Assembly (NCBI GenBank): GCA_034189135.1
Contig: JAXHVO010000021.1
Location: forward strand, 1 to 64,000
Origin: Thermodesulfobacteriota bacterium
GTDB lineage: Bacteria > Desulfobacterota > Desulfobacteria > Desulfobacterales > JAUWMJ01
Direction: 5' to 3'
Length of the DNA: 64,000 nucleotides
Shown here piece after piece: positions 53,677 to 63,570 of the stretch. Position 1 is the first letter of the stretch, and each line of letters begins with the position of its first letter. The translations under genes were made by a program, and so were the position numbers. The notes below the pieces were generated by a model that was given only the letters and a program-made list of their open reading frames with translations, did not search any database and was not told the origin of the DNA.

Positions 53677-54369
53677 TTATCCCGCTGCATTCGAAGCCTT
53701 ATCAATATCGACAATTCTGCTACCTTCAATATAATCCTGGGTTTCATATTTAGTAATACGCATGAGTTTTCGGGTAATACTTCCCATTTTATCGGTTTGT
53801 TCTTTAATCATCTTAATATATGGATAAGCCGAATTTTCCTTTCCCATATCCATTAAAAGCAATTCGCTGTATCCTGAAACAACCTGCATCGGCTGGTTCA
53901 ATTCGTGACAGATTCCTCCTGCCATTTCCAACACACCGTTGAATTTCTCTTCTTCCATAAATTTTTTTTCCATCTTTTTATGGAGCAAAACAGATTTGAT
54001 TCTTGCTAAAAGCTCTGTTTTATTTACCGGCTTGCGTACGTAGTCGTTGCCACCGGCTTCGAACGCTTCCTTAAGTGTCTCATTGTCCGTGCTTGAAGTG
54101 ACGAATATAACCGGTATCTCACTTGTCTGCTCGTCGTTTCGCAAAACTTTGCACACCTCAATGCCATTCATCCCAGGCATCTGGATATCAAGAAGTATGA
54201 GATCTGGTTTTATCTCCTTGGCTTTCTTTATACATGCCGGCCCATCCCAGACGCTGACCGTATAATAGTCGCTGTGTTTTTTCAAAATCAGGCTCACCAC
54301 CATGCTGCTGAGGGGGCTGTCATCCACAACCAGAAGGGTGCTACCGGAAACATCCATCATGCCACGCAT
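53677..54369 (-). CDS. Response-regulator receiver fused to HisKA, no kinase ATPase domain
   Basis: 230 residues: REC domain (about 10-130; VVDDS, phospho-acceptor D in LILLDIQMPG, Lys in YVRKPV) followed by a HisKA-type helix pair (about 145-200; GGICHELNQPMQVVSGYSEL, with the H of the H-box). It ends about 30 residues later without an HATPase domain, so it cannot autophosphorylate. It may be a phosphorelay intermediate or the remainder of a truncated kinase. AACGGAGG precedes the ATG by 8 bases. Confidence 0.88.
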   Translation of the reverse strand: MRGMMDVSGSTLLVVDDSPLSSMVVSLILKKHSDYYTVSVWDGPACIKKAKEIKPDLILLDIQMPGMNGIEVCKVLRNDEQTSEIPVIFVTSSTDNETLKEAFEAGGNDYVRKPVNKTELLARIKSVLLHKKMEKKFMEEEKFNGVLEMAGGICHELNQPMQVVSGYSELLLMDMGKENSAYPYIKMIKEQTDKMGSITRKLMRITKYETQDYIEGSRIVDIDKASNAAG

Positions 54370-54438
54370 CTCATATTCCTCCGTTGAGCAGATAATTCGT
54401 TAAAAAGTTGAGTGATTCATTCAGCACAAATCATTCAC

Positions 54439-54837
54439 TCAACATACAGCCATCACCTCATTTAATTTCTCAGACAACGCATTAAGGCTGTACGGCTTTT
54501 TAATAAACCCTTTGGCCCCTGCATCAAGTATTTCTCGGACCGGACCCTCAAGTTCATATCCGCTTGAAACGATCACTTTCATATTCGGACGTGCTTTGAT
54601 AATTACCGGGTAAAGTGCATCACCCCTTATATCGGGTAAATTAATATCCATTATGGCAAGGTCGATGATGCCACTATATGTTTTTACAACCCGGTTGGCT
54701 TCCGATCCGTTTCTTGCCTGTAGAACACGGCACTCAAGCTTTTCCAGCATCTTTCGACTGACATCCATGACCATCTCTTCATCCTCAATAACCAGCACGG
54801 TGCATGTTTCATTCGCAGGTTTCATTGATTTTGCCAT
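54439..54837 (-). CDS. Single-domain response regulator
   Basis: 132 residues: VLVIEDEEMVMDVSRKMLEKL, phospho-acceptor D in LAIMDINLPD, switch Ser in IVSSGYE, Lys in GFIKKPY. CheY-like, no output domain. It is 69 bases upstream of the REC-HisKA gene on the same strand; the two may form a relay. Confidence 0.92.
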   Translation of the reverse strand: MAKSMKPANETCTVLVIEDEEMVMDVSRKMLEKLECRVLQARNGSEANRVVKTYSGIIDLAIMDINLPDIRGDALYPVIIKARPNMKVIVSSGYELEGPVREILDAGAKGFIKKPYSLNALSEKLNEVMAVC

Positions 54838-55179
54838 CCTTCAACAACCCTGGCATAACTAGTGGCAAGGAAAACAAGCCTTCCGCTACCCTTCCCGCGG
54901 TTTCGTCAACCGTTATGTAATCAAAATATTTTTATGCATCATCCATTATTCCGATATGCATCCATTTTGACAAATCCTGATACAATACCGGTTGTTCAAT
55001 GGAAGTGAAAATAAAGGGCTGTGACTAGTAATATCGACAGGTTTTAAAAAAACTTGAGCAATATGGAAAATTTTTTTTGAAAAGATGGGCTATTGTATAT
55101 AATAGAGATGGATCACTTTCGATTTAATTGAATGAAGAAGATGGAATTTATTTCAAAAAAATAGCACGACGGAACATAT

Positions 55180-55375
55180 TCATTAGAAACAAACATTCGT
55201 TTTTCCATCTTGGTTCGTTTGTCCGGAGAATCGCCTGTTTGACCGGTACCAGACGTTTCCATCTTATCTGGAAATAAACGTACGACAGCTATCTCGTTGA
55301 AATCGGATTTGAACCAGCCCCAGGGAGCAAAGAACCCCACGGCAGTGTTAATCGTTTCCACTTGAACCCTGGAAT
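55180..55375. repeat. Second copy of the dispersed repeat
   Basis: It matches the opp-operon repeat: left part ATTCATTAGAAACAAACA and the GGTACC core, right part CCATCTTATCTGGAAAT, AACGTACG and CCAGCCCCA, with substitutions scattered. It fills much of the 608-base gap 54838-55445, which otherwise has no gene. A minus-strand reading frame inside it (55113-55382) shows coding-like conservation with the other copy (AVGF, FPDKM). Confidence 0.75.
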
Positions 55376-55445
55376 CCTCCAACCATTTTCACCAACTATA
55401 TTGGAAAAGAAACATATTTTTGAACTGCTTTTAATGGCGGGTTGA

Positions 55446-56213
55446 TTAAAATTTTTCTGTTGAGAAAAATCCTGCTTTAAAAAATTCACGATTTAACCGG
55501 GCAATGTTGGTAATTGAAATCTCTTTGGGACATTCTGCTTCACATTCGGTTTCATTGCTGCAGTTTCCAAATCCCAACCTGTCCATTTCCCTGATCATGG
55601 ATATTGCTCTTTTGGCGGCTTCCGGTTTTCCCTGAGGAAGTAAGGCAAACTGAGAAATCTTGGCGCCTACAAAGAGCATCGGGGAGGCATTGGGGCAGGC
55701 TGCGACACAGGCGCCACATCCGATGCAGGCAGCAGCATCCATGGCCAGTTCAGCCGCTTCCTGGGATACCGGGATTGCATTGGCATCCTGAGCCCCACCG
55801 GTATTTACCGAAATAAACCCTCCTACCTGGATCATTTTATCAAGTGCGCTGCGATCCACTGCCAGGTCTTTTATCACCGGGAACGCCCTGGATCGCCATG
55901 GCTCTATTATAAGAGTATCACCATCGGAAAAATGCCTCATGTGCAACTGACAAAGGGTTGTGCCTTTTTCAGGACCGTGGGGACGTCCATTAATAACCGC
56001 TCCGCACATTCCACAGATGCCCTCTCTGCAGTCATGGTCGAAAGCGACAGGCTCCTTGCCTTCAAGGGTAAGTCGCTCGTTTATCACATCAATCATTTCT
56101 AAAAACGACATGTCTGTGGATATATCCTCGGCTTGGTAAGTTTCGAGTCTGCCTTTGTTTTTCTGTCCTTTTTGGCGCCAGATCTTAAGGGTTAAATTAA
56201 TCGTCTTGCTCAC
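55446..56213 (-). CDS. sdhB: Succinate dehydrogenase/fumarate reductase iron-sulfur subunit
   Basis: 255 residues: 2Fe-2S motif [31 protein letters not shown], then 4Fe-4S/3Fe-4S motif [13 protein letters not shown] and [15 protein letters not shown]. It carries electrons between flavoprotein and cytochrome b. It overlaps sdhA by 4 bases. The gene order C-A-B and the CIGCGAC type match the B-type (di-heme) enzymes of deltaproteobacteria. Confidence 0.97.
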   Translation of the reverse strand: MSKTINLTLKIWRQKGQKNKGRLETYQAEDISTDMSFLEMIDVINERLTLEGKEPVAFDHDCREGICGMCGAVINGRPHGPEKGTTLCQLHMRHFSDGDTLIIEPWRSRAFPVIKDLAVDRSALDKMIQVGGFISVNTGGAQDANAIPVSQEAAELAMDAAACIGCGACVAACPNASPMLFVGAKISQFALLPQGKPEAAKRAISMIREMDRLGFGNCSNETECEAECPKEISITNIARLNREFFKAGFFSTEKF

Positions 56214-58123
56214 TTGTAACTCCTTTGTGTTAATTCGACATTCTCAAATTTAAGCTCTTCCTTGTTAAGTGCCGGTTCATTATCCTTACCGGCATATTCC
56301 CATGCGCTGACGTGGCAAAAGTTTTCGTCATCCCGTAAGGCTTCATTTTCGTCAGTCTGATATGCCTCGTTGAAATGACCACCGCACGATTCCTGCCGGG
56401 AAATGGCATCAATGAGCATCAATTCTCCAAACTCGAGAAAATCTGCCACTCGTCCAGCGCGTTCCAGACTCTGGTTGAAATCTTTGCTTGATCCCGGGAC
56501 GATCACATCCTCCCAGAATTCTTCCCGTAGCTGTTGTATCAATCCTCTGGCCTTTTCAAGCCCTTGGTTATTTCTGGCCATACCGCAGTAATCCCACATA
56601 ATGTGTCCCAGTTGCTTGTGGAAATCATCAACAGTTCTTTTTCCGTTGATCGAAAGCAGCCTTTCAATACTGTCGTTTACTGATGTGCGGGATTCTTTGA
56701 ATGCCGAATGGTCGGTGGTTACTTCTTTTAAGGATGTGCCTGCAAGATATCCGCCTATGGTGTATGGCAAAACAAAATACCCGTCTGCAAGCCCCTGCAT
56801 CAAAGCACTTGCTCCCAGACGGTTGGCTCCGTGATCAGAAAAGTTGGCCTCTCCGAGAACAAAAAGACCGTCTATGGTACTCATCAGATTGTAATCGACC
56901 CACAACCCTCCCATGGTATAGTGAATCGCAGGATAAATCATCATCGGTGTTTCGTAGGGGTTTTCAGCGGTTATTTTTTCATACATCTGAAAGAGATTAC
57001 CGTATTTTTTTTCTATCACATCCTTCCCGTCTCTTTTTATGGCATCGTCAAAATCAAGATACACGGCAAGACCGGTTTCTCCTACTCCCTTTCCCATATC
57101 ACACTGTTCCTTGGCGTTGCGGGAAGCCACATCCCGCGGCACCAGGTTTCCGAAACTGGGATATTTGTTCTCCAGATAATAATCCCGTTCAGACTCCGGA
57201 ATCTGGTGAGGTCTGCGTTTGTCTCCCGGATTTTTAGGCACCCATACCCGACCGTCGTTTCTCAGGCTTTCGCTCATTAGGGTGAGTTTAGACTGGTAAT
57301 CGCCGTGTACCGGAATACAGGTGGGATGAATTTGGGTAAAACACGGATTGGCAAAATATGCCCCTTTTTTATATGCCCTGAACGCGGCGCTGGCATTGGA
57401 TGCCATGGCATTGGTGGAAAGAAAGTAAACATTGCCGTAGCCACCGGTGCACAGGACAACAGCATCGCCTGAATGTGTTTCAATTTCACCGGTAATCAGG
57501 TTTCGGGCAACTATTCCCCTGGCCTGCCCGTCCACAACGACGAGGTCGAGCATTTCCCTTCGGGGAAACATTTTAACTTTGCCTGTTCCCACCTGTCGCA
57601 TAAGGGCACTGTATGCGCCAAGAAGAAGCTGCTGACCTGTCTGTCCCCTTGCATAAAAAGTTCTTTGGACTTGGGCGCCCCCAAAGCTCCTGTTTGCCAG
57701 GAGTCCACCGTAATCCCGTGCAAAGGGAACCCCCTGTGCCACACACTGATCAATAATGTTATTGCTTACCTGGGCAAGCCGATGCACATTGGCCTCTCGG
57801 GCCCTGAAATCACCACCTTTTATGGTATCATAAAATAGCCGCCATATACTGTCTCCCTCATTGGTATAATTTTTGGCCGCATTGATTCCTCCCTGGGCTG
57901 CAATGCTGTGAGCCCGCCGGGGACTGTCCTGTATGCAGAATGTCTTTACATTGTATCCCAGTTCGGCAAGGGAAGCGGACGCACTTCCCCCGGCAAGTCC
58001 GGTTCCCACAACAATAATTTCAAATTTTCTTTTATTTGCAGGATTGACCAGTTTGAGCTCAAACCGGTGTCTGTCCCACTTTTCGGCAAGCGGGCCAGCA
58101 GGAATTTTCGCATCAAGCTTCAT
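56210..58123 (-). CDS. sdhA: Succinate dehydrogenase/fumarate reductase flavoprotein
   Basis: 637 residues: FAD motif [35 protein letters not shown] (His that carries FAD), [11 protein letters not shown], active-site Arg region [12 protein letters not shown] and [14 protein letters not shown]. It interconverts succinate and fumarate. AAGGAGA precedes the ATG. Confidence 0.97.
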   Translation of the reverse strand: MKLDAKIPAGPLAEKWDRHRFELKLVNPANKRKFEIIVVGTGLAGGSASASLAELGYNVKTFCIQDSPRRAHSIAAQGGINAAKNYTNEGDSIWRLFYDTIKGGDFRAREANVHRLAQVSNNIIDQCVAQGVPFARDYGGLLANRSFGGAQVQRTFYARGQTGQQLLLGAYSALMRQVGTGKVKMFPRREMLDLVVVDGQARGIVARNLITGEIETHSGDAVVLCTGGYGNVYFLSTNAMASNASAAFRAYKKGAYFANPCFTQIHPTCIPVHGDYQSKLTLMSESLRNDGRVWVPKNPGDKRRPHQIPESERDYYLENKYPSFGNLVPRDVASRNAKEQCDMGKGVGETGLAVYLDFDDAIKRDGKDVIEKKYGNLFQMYEKITAENPYETPMMIYPAIHYTMGGLWVDYNLMSTIDGLFVLGEANFSDHGANRLGASALMQGLADGYFVLPYTIGGYLAGTSLKEVTTDHSAFKESRTSVNDSIERLLSINGKRTVDDFHKQLGHIMWDYCGMARNNQGLEKARGLIQQLREEFWEDVIVPGSSKDFNQSLERAGRVADFLEFGELMLIDAISRQESCGGHFNEAYQTDENEALRDDENFCHVSAWEYAGKDNEPALNKEELKFENVELTQRSYK

Positions 58124-58311
58124 GTATTATCTCCTTGTACGATAAGTGGGTAAAAAGGTTACGTCCCGCCGCGGCAGGATGGTAACACTATAAAAATTAC
58201 TGATGTTTTCGGGTTCAGGAGTACCTTTCTTTGCTCGGCCCTGCCCATAGAACGCTTCATATTTCGCTTAACTCTGAATTACTGAAGCATTGAACCCTTG
58301 GACGGTTACCC

Positions 58312-58953
58312 TCAGGCCATATACGCAAGATAAATCGGGAGTGAACCGAACCCGAGCACAATGATTATACTGAAAACATAACTTAGGCCCTTTATAAAAG
58401 GCATGTACTTTACATGGTTGGCACCCAGAGTTTGAAATGCACTCCAAAGACCGTGACTTATATGAACCGCTGCAACGATCATGGCCGAAACGTAAATAAT
58501 GACATAGGTAAAATTTGCGAATGCACTGTGCACTATTTGATAAATGGTTGTGTCGGTTTTATCAATAAAGTGAAAATTAATCAGATGCAACACGATAAAA
58601 ATAAGCAGAATGAAACCGGTATACGGCATTGTGGCTGAACCAATGGTTCGTCCTCCGGCGCTTTTGTTAACTGAATACCGTATCGGCCTGGACCTAAAGT
58701 TCTGGTAAAAAAGTGTGGCACCTGTCAATATGTGTACCACAGCAAAAAATAAAAGCCCGAGTTCAACCAGCGTAATAATTGGCCCCAGGGAATGCAGATG
58801 TTCGGCATATGAATTAAAAGCATCCTTTCCCATGTAGATGGTAAGATTACCGGCAAGATGCCCTGCGAGAAAACCGCAAAAGCAAAGGCCGGTTATTGCC
58901 ATCATCAGCTTCTTGCCGATTGAAGATAACAGGGTGCTCGCAAGCCAGTTCAT
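58312..58953 (-). CDS. sdhC: Succinate dehydrogenase/fumarate reductase cytochrome b
   Basis: About 213 residues with five TM helices and heme-ligand His candidates in AGHLAGNL, YAEHLHSLG, VVHILTG, VLHLINFHF and AVHISHGLWSAF. This long single subunit is the B-type anchor that binds two hemes and quinone. ATG 58953 is preferred, since GGAGG of the in-frame upstream ATG (58965) is its ribosome site. A 188-base gap separates it from sdhA. Confidence 0.94.
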   Translation of the reverse strand: MNWLASTLLSSIGKKLMMAITGLCFCGFLAGHLAGNLTIYMGKDAFNSYAEHLHSLGPIITLVELGLLFFAVVHILTGATLFYQNFRSRPIRYSVNKSAGGRTIGSATMPYTGFILLIFIVLHLINFHFIDKTDTTIYQIVHSAFANFTYVIIYVSAMIVAAVHISHGLWSAFQTLGANHVKYMPFIKGLSYVFSIIIVLGFGSLPIYLAYMA

Positions 58954-59090
58954 TTTTTCCTCCATGGTTTTGTCGTTGATCAGTCTTCGCTTCTATTCAG
59001 GCTTCGCAGTGGTAAGCCAGCTTCCGGGTTTACGATTCAAGGGTTTTCCGCTAAATGCGGGATTAACCGCGAACCTTTTGCAAAGGAGTA

Positions 59091-59119
59091 CTTTTATTCT
59101 CAAACCATGGAACTGTCAA
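59091..59119 (-). promoter_or_regulatory. Possible sdhCAB promoter
   Basis: On the minus strand TTGACA (59119-59114), 17 bases, TAAAAG (59096-59091). The -10 box is weak. It leaves a leader of about 130 bases before sdhC. Confidence 0.35.
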
Positions 59120-59200
59120 TAAAATTTTACATATAATTTTGCAATATGTCACCTTATTTCCCTTCTTAGTTATAAAAAAAGATAAATTCACCTTTCGCTC

Positions 59201-59230
59201 TTGACAAATTGTATGTTTTTAGCATACAAT
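59201..59230 (+). promoter_or_regulatory. Strong promoter with internal palindrome, upstream of tolQ leader
   Basis: TTGACA (59201-59206), 18-base spacer, TACAAT (59225-59230). The perfect inverted repeat ATTGTATG (59208-59215) and CATACAAT (59223-59230) fills the spacer and -10 box, suggesting a repressor site. Confidence 0.7.
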
Positions 59231-59236
59231 GTAGCA

Positions 59237-59381
59237 CATACAGATCTACGGAAGGCAAGCCTGTTGAAAAGCAATGACACAAAAATGCCATATTAAATCC
59301 TGGCACCACACTGTTTATATGGGTAGTTAAATATTGCCTTTGCAACGCCTTTGGGATATAGTTTCCAAGAGGCGTTTTTTT
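59237..59381 (+). ncRNA. Structured leader or small RNA ending in an intrinsic terminator
   Basis: Between the promoter at 59201 and tolQ a transcript of about 145 bases would end at the hairpin AACGCCTTTGG (59344-59354) / CCAAGAGGCGTT (59365-59376) followed by TTTTT. Bases 59253-59288 read GGCAAGCC-TGTT-GAAA-AGCA-ATGACACAAAAATGCC, which resembles one half of a GEMM-type (c-di-GMP) aptamer; the second half is not recognisable. It may be a riboswitch or attenuator for the tol operon, or an independent sRNA. Confidence 0.5.
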
Positions 59382-59420
59382 AGTACTTTAACCACACCCA
59401 ATGAATTTGGAGCATTTTTT

Positions 59421-60155
59421 ATGATTCAACATGAAATCGATATATTCCATATGATGGTTAATGCCGGCCTGATGGTTCAGGCTGTTTTGCTGCTTCTGTT
59501 ATTTTTTTCCATATCATCATGGGCAATCATCCTAATTAAATACAGGTATATCATGAAAGCCTTTCGCGAATCAGCCAGGTTTACCGATTTTTTCTGGAAA
59601 AGCCGGGATCTGTCCAATGCGTTTATAAAAGCAAAACAGCTGGGAGGCAGCCCTGTTGCAAGAGTTTTCCGGGTGGGCTATCTTGAACTTAAGAAATTGA
59701 GTAAATCCGGTGTTCCCTTATCATCATCTCAGTCCGCTGAGGATAAAACCTCGTCACTTTCTTCCATGTTTACCGGCACTGATAATGTCAAACGTGCTTT
59801 ACGTCGCGCCATCAACACAGAAATGACCAAAATGACTCAAATGGTTCCTTTCCTGGCTACAACCGGAAATACAGCCCCTTTCATCGGTCTGTTCGGCACT
59901 GTCTGGGGTATCATGAATTCTTTTCATGGCATCGGTCTCAAAGGATCGGCCAGCCTGGCTGTTGTTGCTCCCGGTATATCAGAAGCGCTTGTTGCCACTG
60001 CTGTCGGCTTGGCAGTGGCCATACCTGCAGTCATTGCTTTTAATTATTTTACACAGAAAATAAGGATTATTGAGTCTGAATTGCAAAGTTTTGCCGCAGA
60101 CTTTCTAAATATCGTCGAACGCGACATTCTAAGGATAGAAAGGAGAAGGAAATGA
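59421..60155 (+). CDS. tolQ: TolQ (MotA/TolQ/ExbB proton channel)
   Basis: About 244 residues, three TM helices (about 13-35, 135-160, 175-200). MotA/ExbB motif: PFLATTGNTAPFIGLFGTVWGIMNSFHGIG and VAPGISEALVATAVGLAVAIPAVI. ATG 59421 is used since GGAG lies 8 bases before it; the reading from 59334 would run through the terminator hairpin. It forms the proton-driven motor with TolR to constrict the outer membrane at division. Confidence 0.95.
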   Translation: MIQHEIDIFHMMVNAGLMVQAVLLLLLFFSISSWAIILIKYRYIMKAFRESARFTDFFWKSRDLSNAFIKAKQLGGSPVARVFRVGYLELKKLSKSGVPLSSSQSAEDKTSSLSSMFTGTDNVKRALRRAINTEMTKMTQMVPFLATTGNTAPFIGLFGTVWGIMNSFHGIGLKGSASLAVVAPGISEALVATAVGLAVAIPAVIAFNYFTQKIRIIESELQSFAADFLNIVERDILRIERRRK

Positions 60156-60577
60156 CCAACGGAGGCAATCAGAGCCGCCTGATGTCTGATATTAACGTGA
60201 CACCGTTTGTCGATGTCATGCTTGTGCTATTAATCATCTTTATGGTGACCGCTCCGATGATGATGGAAGGTGTGAATGTCACTTTACCTGAAGCCACTTC
60301 AAAGCCGCTTGTATCTGAAAAAAAGCCTCTGATAGTTAATATAGACCCTGAAAACAATATTTTCATCAATGATTTTAAGGTAAATGTGGATGGCCTGGGA
60401 GAAAAACTGAATAAAATATTAGACGGCAGAAAAGACCGTGAAGTTTATCTTAAGGCGGATAAGAATATTTCTTACGGAATGGTTGTACGGGTAATGTCGG
60501 AAATAAAAGCGGCCGGGGTTGAAAAGCTCGGCATGGTCACCATACCGATCAGCGAAAAAAATCGATCTGGAAAGTAA
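60152..60577 (+). CDS. tolR: TolR (ExbD family)
   Basis: 141 residues: SDINVTPFVDVMLVLLIIFMVTAP contains the proton-binding Asp in the TM helix, followed by a periplasmic domain (VYLKADKNISYGMVVRVMSEIKAAGVEKLGMVT). It overlaps tolQ by 4 bases. Works with TolQ and TolA. Confidence 0.96.
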   Translation: MTNGGNQSRLMSDINVTPFVDVMLVLLIIFMVTAPMMMEGVNVTLPEATSKPLVSEKKPLIVNIDPENNIFINDFKVNVDGLGEKLNKILDGRKDREVYLKADKNISYGMVVRVMSEIKAAGVEKLGMVTIPISEKNRSGK

Positions 60578-60603
60578 AAATTGAAAAAATTAGCTTTAGG
60601 GAA

Positions 60604-61455
60604 ATGGTAACTAAAAAAACATACGCCCATACAGATATGTTGCATCCGGACAGGGAAAATACCGGTACATTATTTTTATTTGTCTCTGTTTCCACCGTGT
60701 TCCATTTTATTTTTTTTGCTGTTTTGATTTTTTTACCCGATTTTTCCCCCAAAAAAAAGTTTTCCATGGCTGCCATAAATGTCAGCCTGGTTTCGATACC
60801 TGATGCGGGAAAACCGGCAGTATCGAGCAACAGAACTTCTGTTACGAGGTTAAACCGCGCTAAAAATTTAACATCAACAAAAAATGCGGCAAAAACGATA
60901 TCCATTGCACCGCGGAAAATAAAAGTTAAAAAATCGCTTAAAAAAAAGACGTTTAAATCAGATAAGGTGGTAAAAAGCGCCATATCGGAACTTAAAAAAA
61001 AGGTTGACGAATCAACACCAAAGCCGATAACCAAAGCCCTTGAACGTCTCAAACGTGAAGTTGAACAAACAGCGCCGGTCAGGCATACAGAAACCAAAGG
61101 GGTGACAGGGTCAAATACCGGCACCTATGGAAAGCCCGATGCCAAGGGCGAAAAAACCCCTGAAATCATGCAGATATATAACGCTGAAATTGCCTGGCAA
61201 ATCAAAAAGAACTGGGTCTTTTCTGAGGACTTCGCACAAAGTAGCTCTGATCTTGAGGCTGCCCTGGCTATTAGAATTGCGTCCAATGGTGAAATTCAGG
61301 AAATCTGGTTCGATAAAAAATCAGGGAACAGTTTTTTGGATGATTCAGCGTATAAAGCGATCATGAAGTCTAACCCGCTTCCTCCGCTTCCTAAGGGATT
61401 TTCGCTTCCGTATTACACGGTTGGGTTTTTATTCGGACCTAAGGGAATTAAATAG
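60604..61455 (+). CDS. tolA: TolA/TonB-like periplasm-spanning protein
   Basis: 283 residues: one TM (about 20-42: TLFLFVSVSTVFHFIFFAVLIFLP), a basic, Lys-rich stalk (about 80-190), and a C-terminal TonB/TolA-like domain (about 195-283: IYNAEIAWQIKKNWVF, EIQEIWFDKKSGNSFLDDSAYKAIMKSNPLPPLPKGF). It links TolQR in the inner membrane to TolB-Pal. Its stalk is shorter than that of E. coli TolA. TonB annotation is possible, but the Tol context favours TolA. Confidence 0.88.
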   Translation: MVTKKTYAHTDMLHPDRENTGTLFLFVSVSTVFHFIFFAVLIFLPDFSPKKKFSMAAINVSLVSIPDAGKPAVSSNRTSVTRLNRAKNLTSTKNAAKTISIAPRKIKVKKSLKKKTFKSDKVVKSAISELKKKVDESTPKPITKALERLKREVEQTAPVRHTETKGVTGSNTGTYGKPDAKGEKTPEIMQIYNAEIAWQIKKNWVFSEDFAQSSSDLEAALAIRIASNGEIQEIWFDKKSGNSFLDDSAYKAIMKSNPLPPLPKGFSLPYYTVGFLFGPKGIK

Positions 61456-61555
61456 CTCATGGTTCAGAGCGCATGGCTGATATTGAAATGATTAAATCCT
61501 TTATTCTACGAGCGTTGAGCTTTGAACCCTGAACGAATAACCATGAAATAACTTA

Positions 61556-62878
61556 ATGAAACGATATCTAATAAAAATATTACCTTTGGTTGCTCTGGCT
61601 TTGTTTATCATTCCGGGATTGTCCCATGCGGATTATGATTATATTGACATCAATAATCCTTTCTTGCGTAAAATTCCCATGGCGATTCCTGTCTTTTCCA
61701 CCCTGCCAAATGCAAAAGCAAAAAAAACGATTTTAAAAAGGGCATCGAATTTACTTTCAGATACGCTTGAATTTACAGGGTATTTCAAGATGCTGGATCG
61801 AGACGCCTTCCTTATCGATCCTGACAATGCACCTTTGATTACCCCGAAAATCAACTTTAATAACTGGGTAAGTATCGGGGCTGAGTTTCTTATTACCGGT
61901 GGCCTGGCGGAAAAAAATAACACCATTGCCATGGAGCTTCGACTGTTCGATACCTTTAAGGGGAAAAGGCTGGTAGGTAAAAAGTATGAAGGGCCCACCA
62001 AGGACCTTCGTCAAATGGTGCGCCGTTTTTGCAGCGAGGTTATCTATCATCTCACCGGCAATCGTGGTATTTTTAACAGTAAAATAGCATTTATATCAAC
62101 CGGTTCAGGGAATAAGGAAATTTTTATCTGTGATTTTGACGGTTCCAATATAAAACAGCTGACGCAAAATAATCGAATTAACCTTTTCCCGGCATGGTCA
62201 TCCGATGCAAAATGGATGGCCTATACCTCTTATTTGAATGGAAAACCAGATATTTACATCATAAATTTAAAAAACAAGCATCGCACGTCAATATCCAAAA
62301 AAGGCCTCAATATTGCACCGGCATGGAAGCCCGCCAGATTTGAACTGGCAGCCACACTTTCCTTTTCAGGAGATCAGGAAATTTATCTGTTGACTGGAAC
62401 AGGAAAAATTATTAAAAGACTGACCAGGAAATGGGGCAGCGATGTATCACCGACCTGGTCCCCGGACGGTAAAAAAATCGCCTTTGTTTCCAACCGTGCC
62501 GGATCACCTCAAATTTATATAAAGGATATCGCTTCAGGACAGGTTGAAAGGTTGACATTTAACGGCCAATACAATACACAACCAGACTGGTCTCCCCGGG
62601 GAGACAAAATTGTCTATTCGTCACTACAGCAAGGAAGAAATAATATTTTCGTGGTTGACATCAAGAATCGGCAACCGACACAGCTTACCTTCGATTCAGG
62701 AAACAACGAAGCCCCTTCCTGGTCATCAGATGGAAGCCTGATTGTATTTAGCTCAACACGAAAAGGACCGTCCAGACTCTATATTATGACTGCCTTTGGA
62801 ACCGACCAGAGGCGGTTGCTTTTTTTACGCGGTGAGCAGACCAACCCAAAATGGTCACCGAATGTTAACAATGAATAG
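61556..62878 (+). CDS. tolB: TolB beta-propeller protein
   Basis: 440 residues: signal peptide (about 1-25, ending SHADYD), N-terminal domain, then WD40-like propeller blades (IFICDFDGSNIKQLTQNN, PTWSPDGKKIAFVSNRAGSPQIYIKDI, PDWSPRGDKIVYSS, PSWSSDGSLIVFSSTRKG). It binds Pal in the periplasm. The 100-base gap before it contains a weak CATGGTT/AACCATG inverted repeat. Confidence 0.95.
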   Translation: MKRYLIKILPLVALALFIIPGLSHADYDYIDINNPFLRKIPMAIPVFSTLPNAKAKKTILKRASNLLSDTLEFTGYFKMLDRDAFLIDPDNAPLITPKINFNNWVSIGAEFLITGGLAEKNNTIAMELRLFDTFKGKRLVGKKYEGPTKDLRQMVRRFCSEVIYHLTGNRGIFNSKIAFISTGSGNKEIFICDFDGSNIKQLTQNNRINLFPAWSSDAKWMAYTSYLNGKPDIYIINLKNKHRTSISKKGLNIAPAWKPARFELAATLSFSGDQEIYLLTGTGKIIKRLTRKWGSDVSPTWSPDGKKIAFVSNRAGSPQIYIKDIASGQVERLTFNGQYNTQPDWSPRGDKIVYSSLQQGRNNIFVVDIKNRQPTQLTFDSGNNEAPSWSSDGSLIVFSSTRKGPSRLYIMTAFGTDQRRLLFLRGEQTNPKWSPNVNNE

Positions 62879-62908
62879 ATGACTTTTGATTTTGAAAGGA
62901 GGAAAAAA

Positions 62909-63463
62909 ATGCGAAAAAATTTGTGGATAGGTTTAGTGATGCTTTTTTTAATTCCCGGGTTGCTGTTTACCGTATCCTGTGCCCAACAAGAAGTTAAGGA
63001 TACGACTGAAGAAACAGCTACGGAACCTGAAAAAGCACCTGAAGAAACAGCAACACAGGCAAGTAAAGGAATTCAGCAGCCCACTGAAGACATGACTGCG
63101 GAAGAACGAGCCGCTCTGGCAGCACGGAACATGTTCTTGAGCGAAGATATCTACTTCGAGTTTGATAAAGCCACCCTTGATTCAATGGCACAAGATATCT
63201 TATCAAGAAAGTCGGACTGGATGCGGGATAACCCTGATGTGGTCGTGAGCATTGAAGGCCATTGTGATGAGCGCGGCACCAATGAATACAATCTTGCCCT
63301 GGGCGAAAAACGTGCTGAAAGCGCAAAGTCTTTTCTCGTTGACCTTGGCATTGATGCTTACAGAATTTCAACTGTAAGCTATGGTGAAGAACGTCCTGCA
63401 GATGAAGGTCACAACGAAGAGGCCTGGGCCAAAAACAGGCGAGCTCATTTTATTATTCCATAA
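62909..63463 (+). CDS. pal: Peptidoglycan-associated lipoprotein Pal
   Basis: 184 residues: lipoprotein signal with lipobox TVSC (Cys about 24), acidic linker, OmpA-type peptidoglycan-binding domain ([49 protein letters not shown], with D and R ligands of diaminopimelate). ATG 62909 is supported by AAAGGAGG 6 bases before; the longer reading from 62879 contains that site. It anchors the outer membrane to peptidoglycan. Confidence 0.96.
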   Translation: MRKNLWIGLVMLFLIPGLLFTVSCAQQEVKDTTEETATEPEKAPEETATQASKGIQQPTEDMTAEERAALAARNMFLSEDIYFEFDKATLDSMAQDILSRKSDWMRDNPDVVVSIEGHCDERGTNEYNLALGEKRAESAKSFLVDLGIDAYRISTVSYGEERPADEGHNEEAWAKNRRAHFIIP

Positions 63464-63484
63464 AATATTTATTCATGAGCCTAA

Positions 63485-63522
63485 AACAGACCGCCCGCCT
63501 TTATGGCGTGCGGTCTGTTTTC
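63485..63522 (+). terminator. Terminator after pal
   Basis: AACAGACCGC, a loop, then GCGGTCTGTTTT. A small inner stem (CGCC/GGCG) tightens it. It probably reduces readthrough into the cpoB-like gene. Confidence 0.85.
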
Positions 63523-63570
63523 CAAAGATCTCTCTGTATCACATGATCAACTATCGTTATTCTTTCTAAC

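Noticed and set aside
59334-59420. Upstream extension of tolQ to 59334
   Set aside because: The extension reads through the intrinsic terminator hairpin, and ATG 59421 has the better ribosome site.
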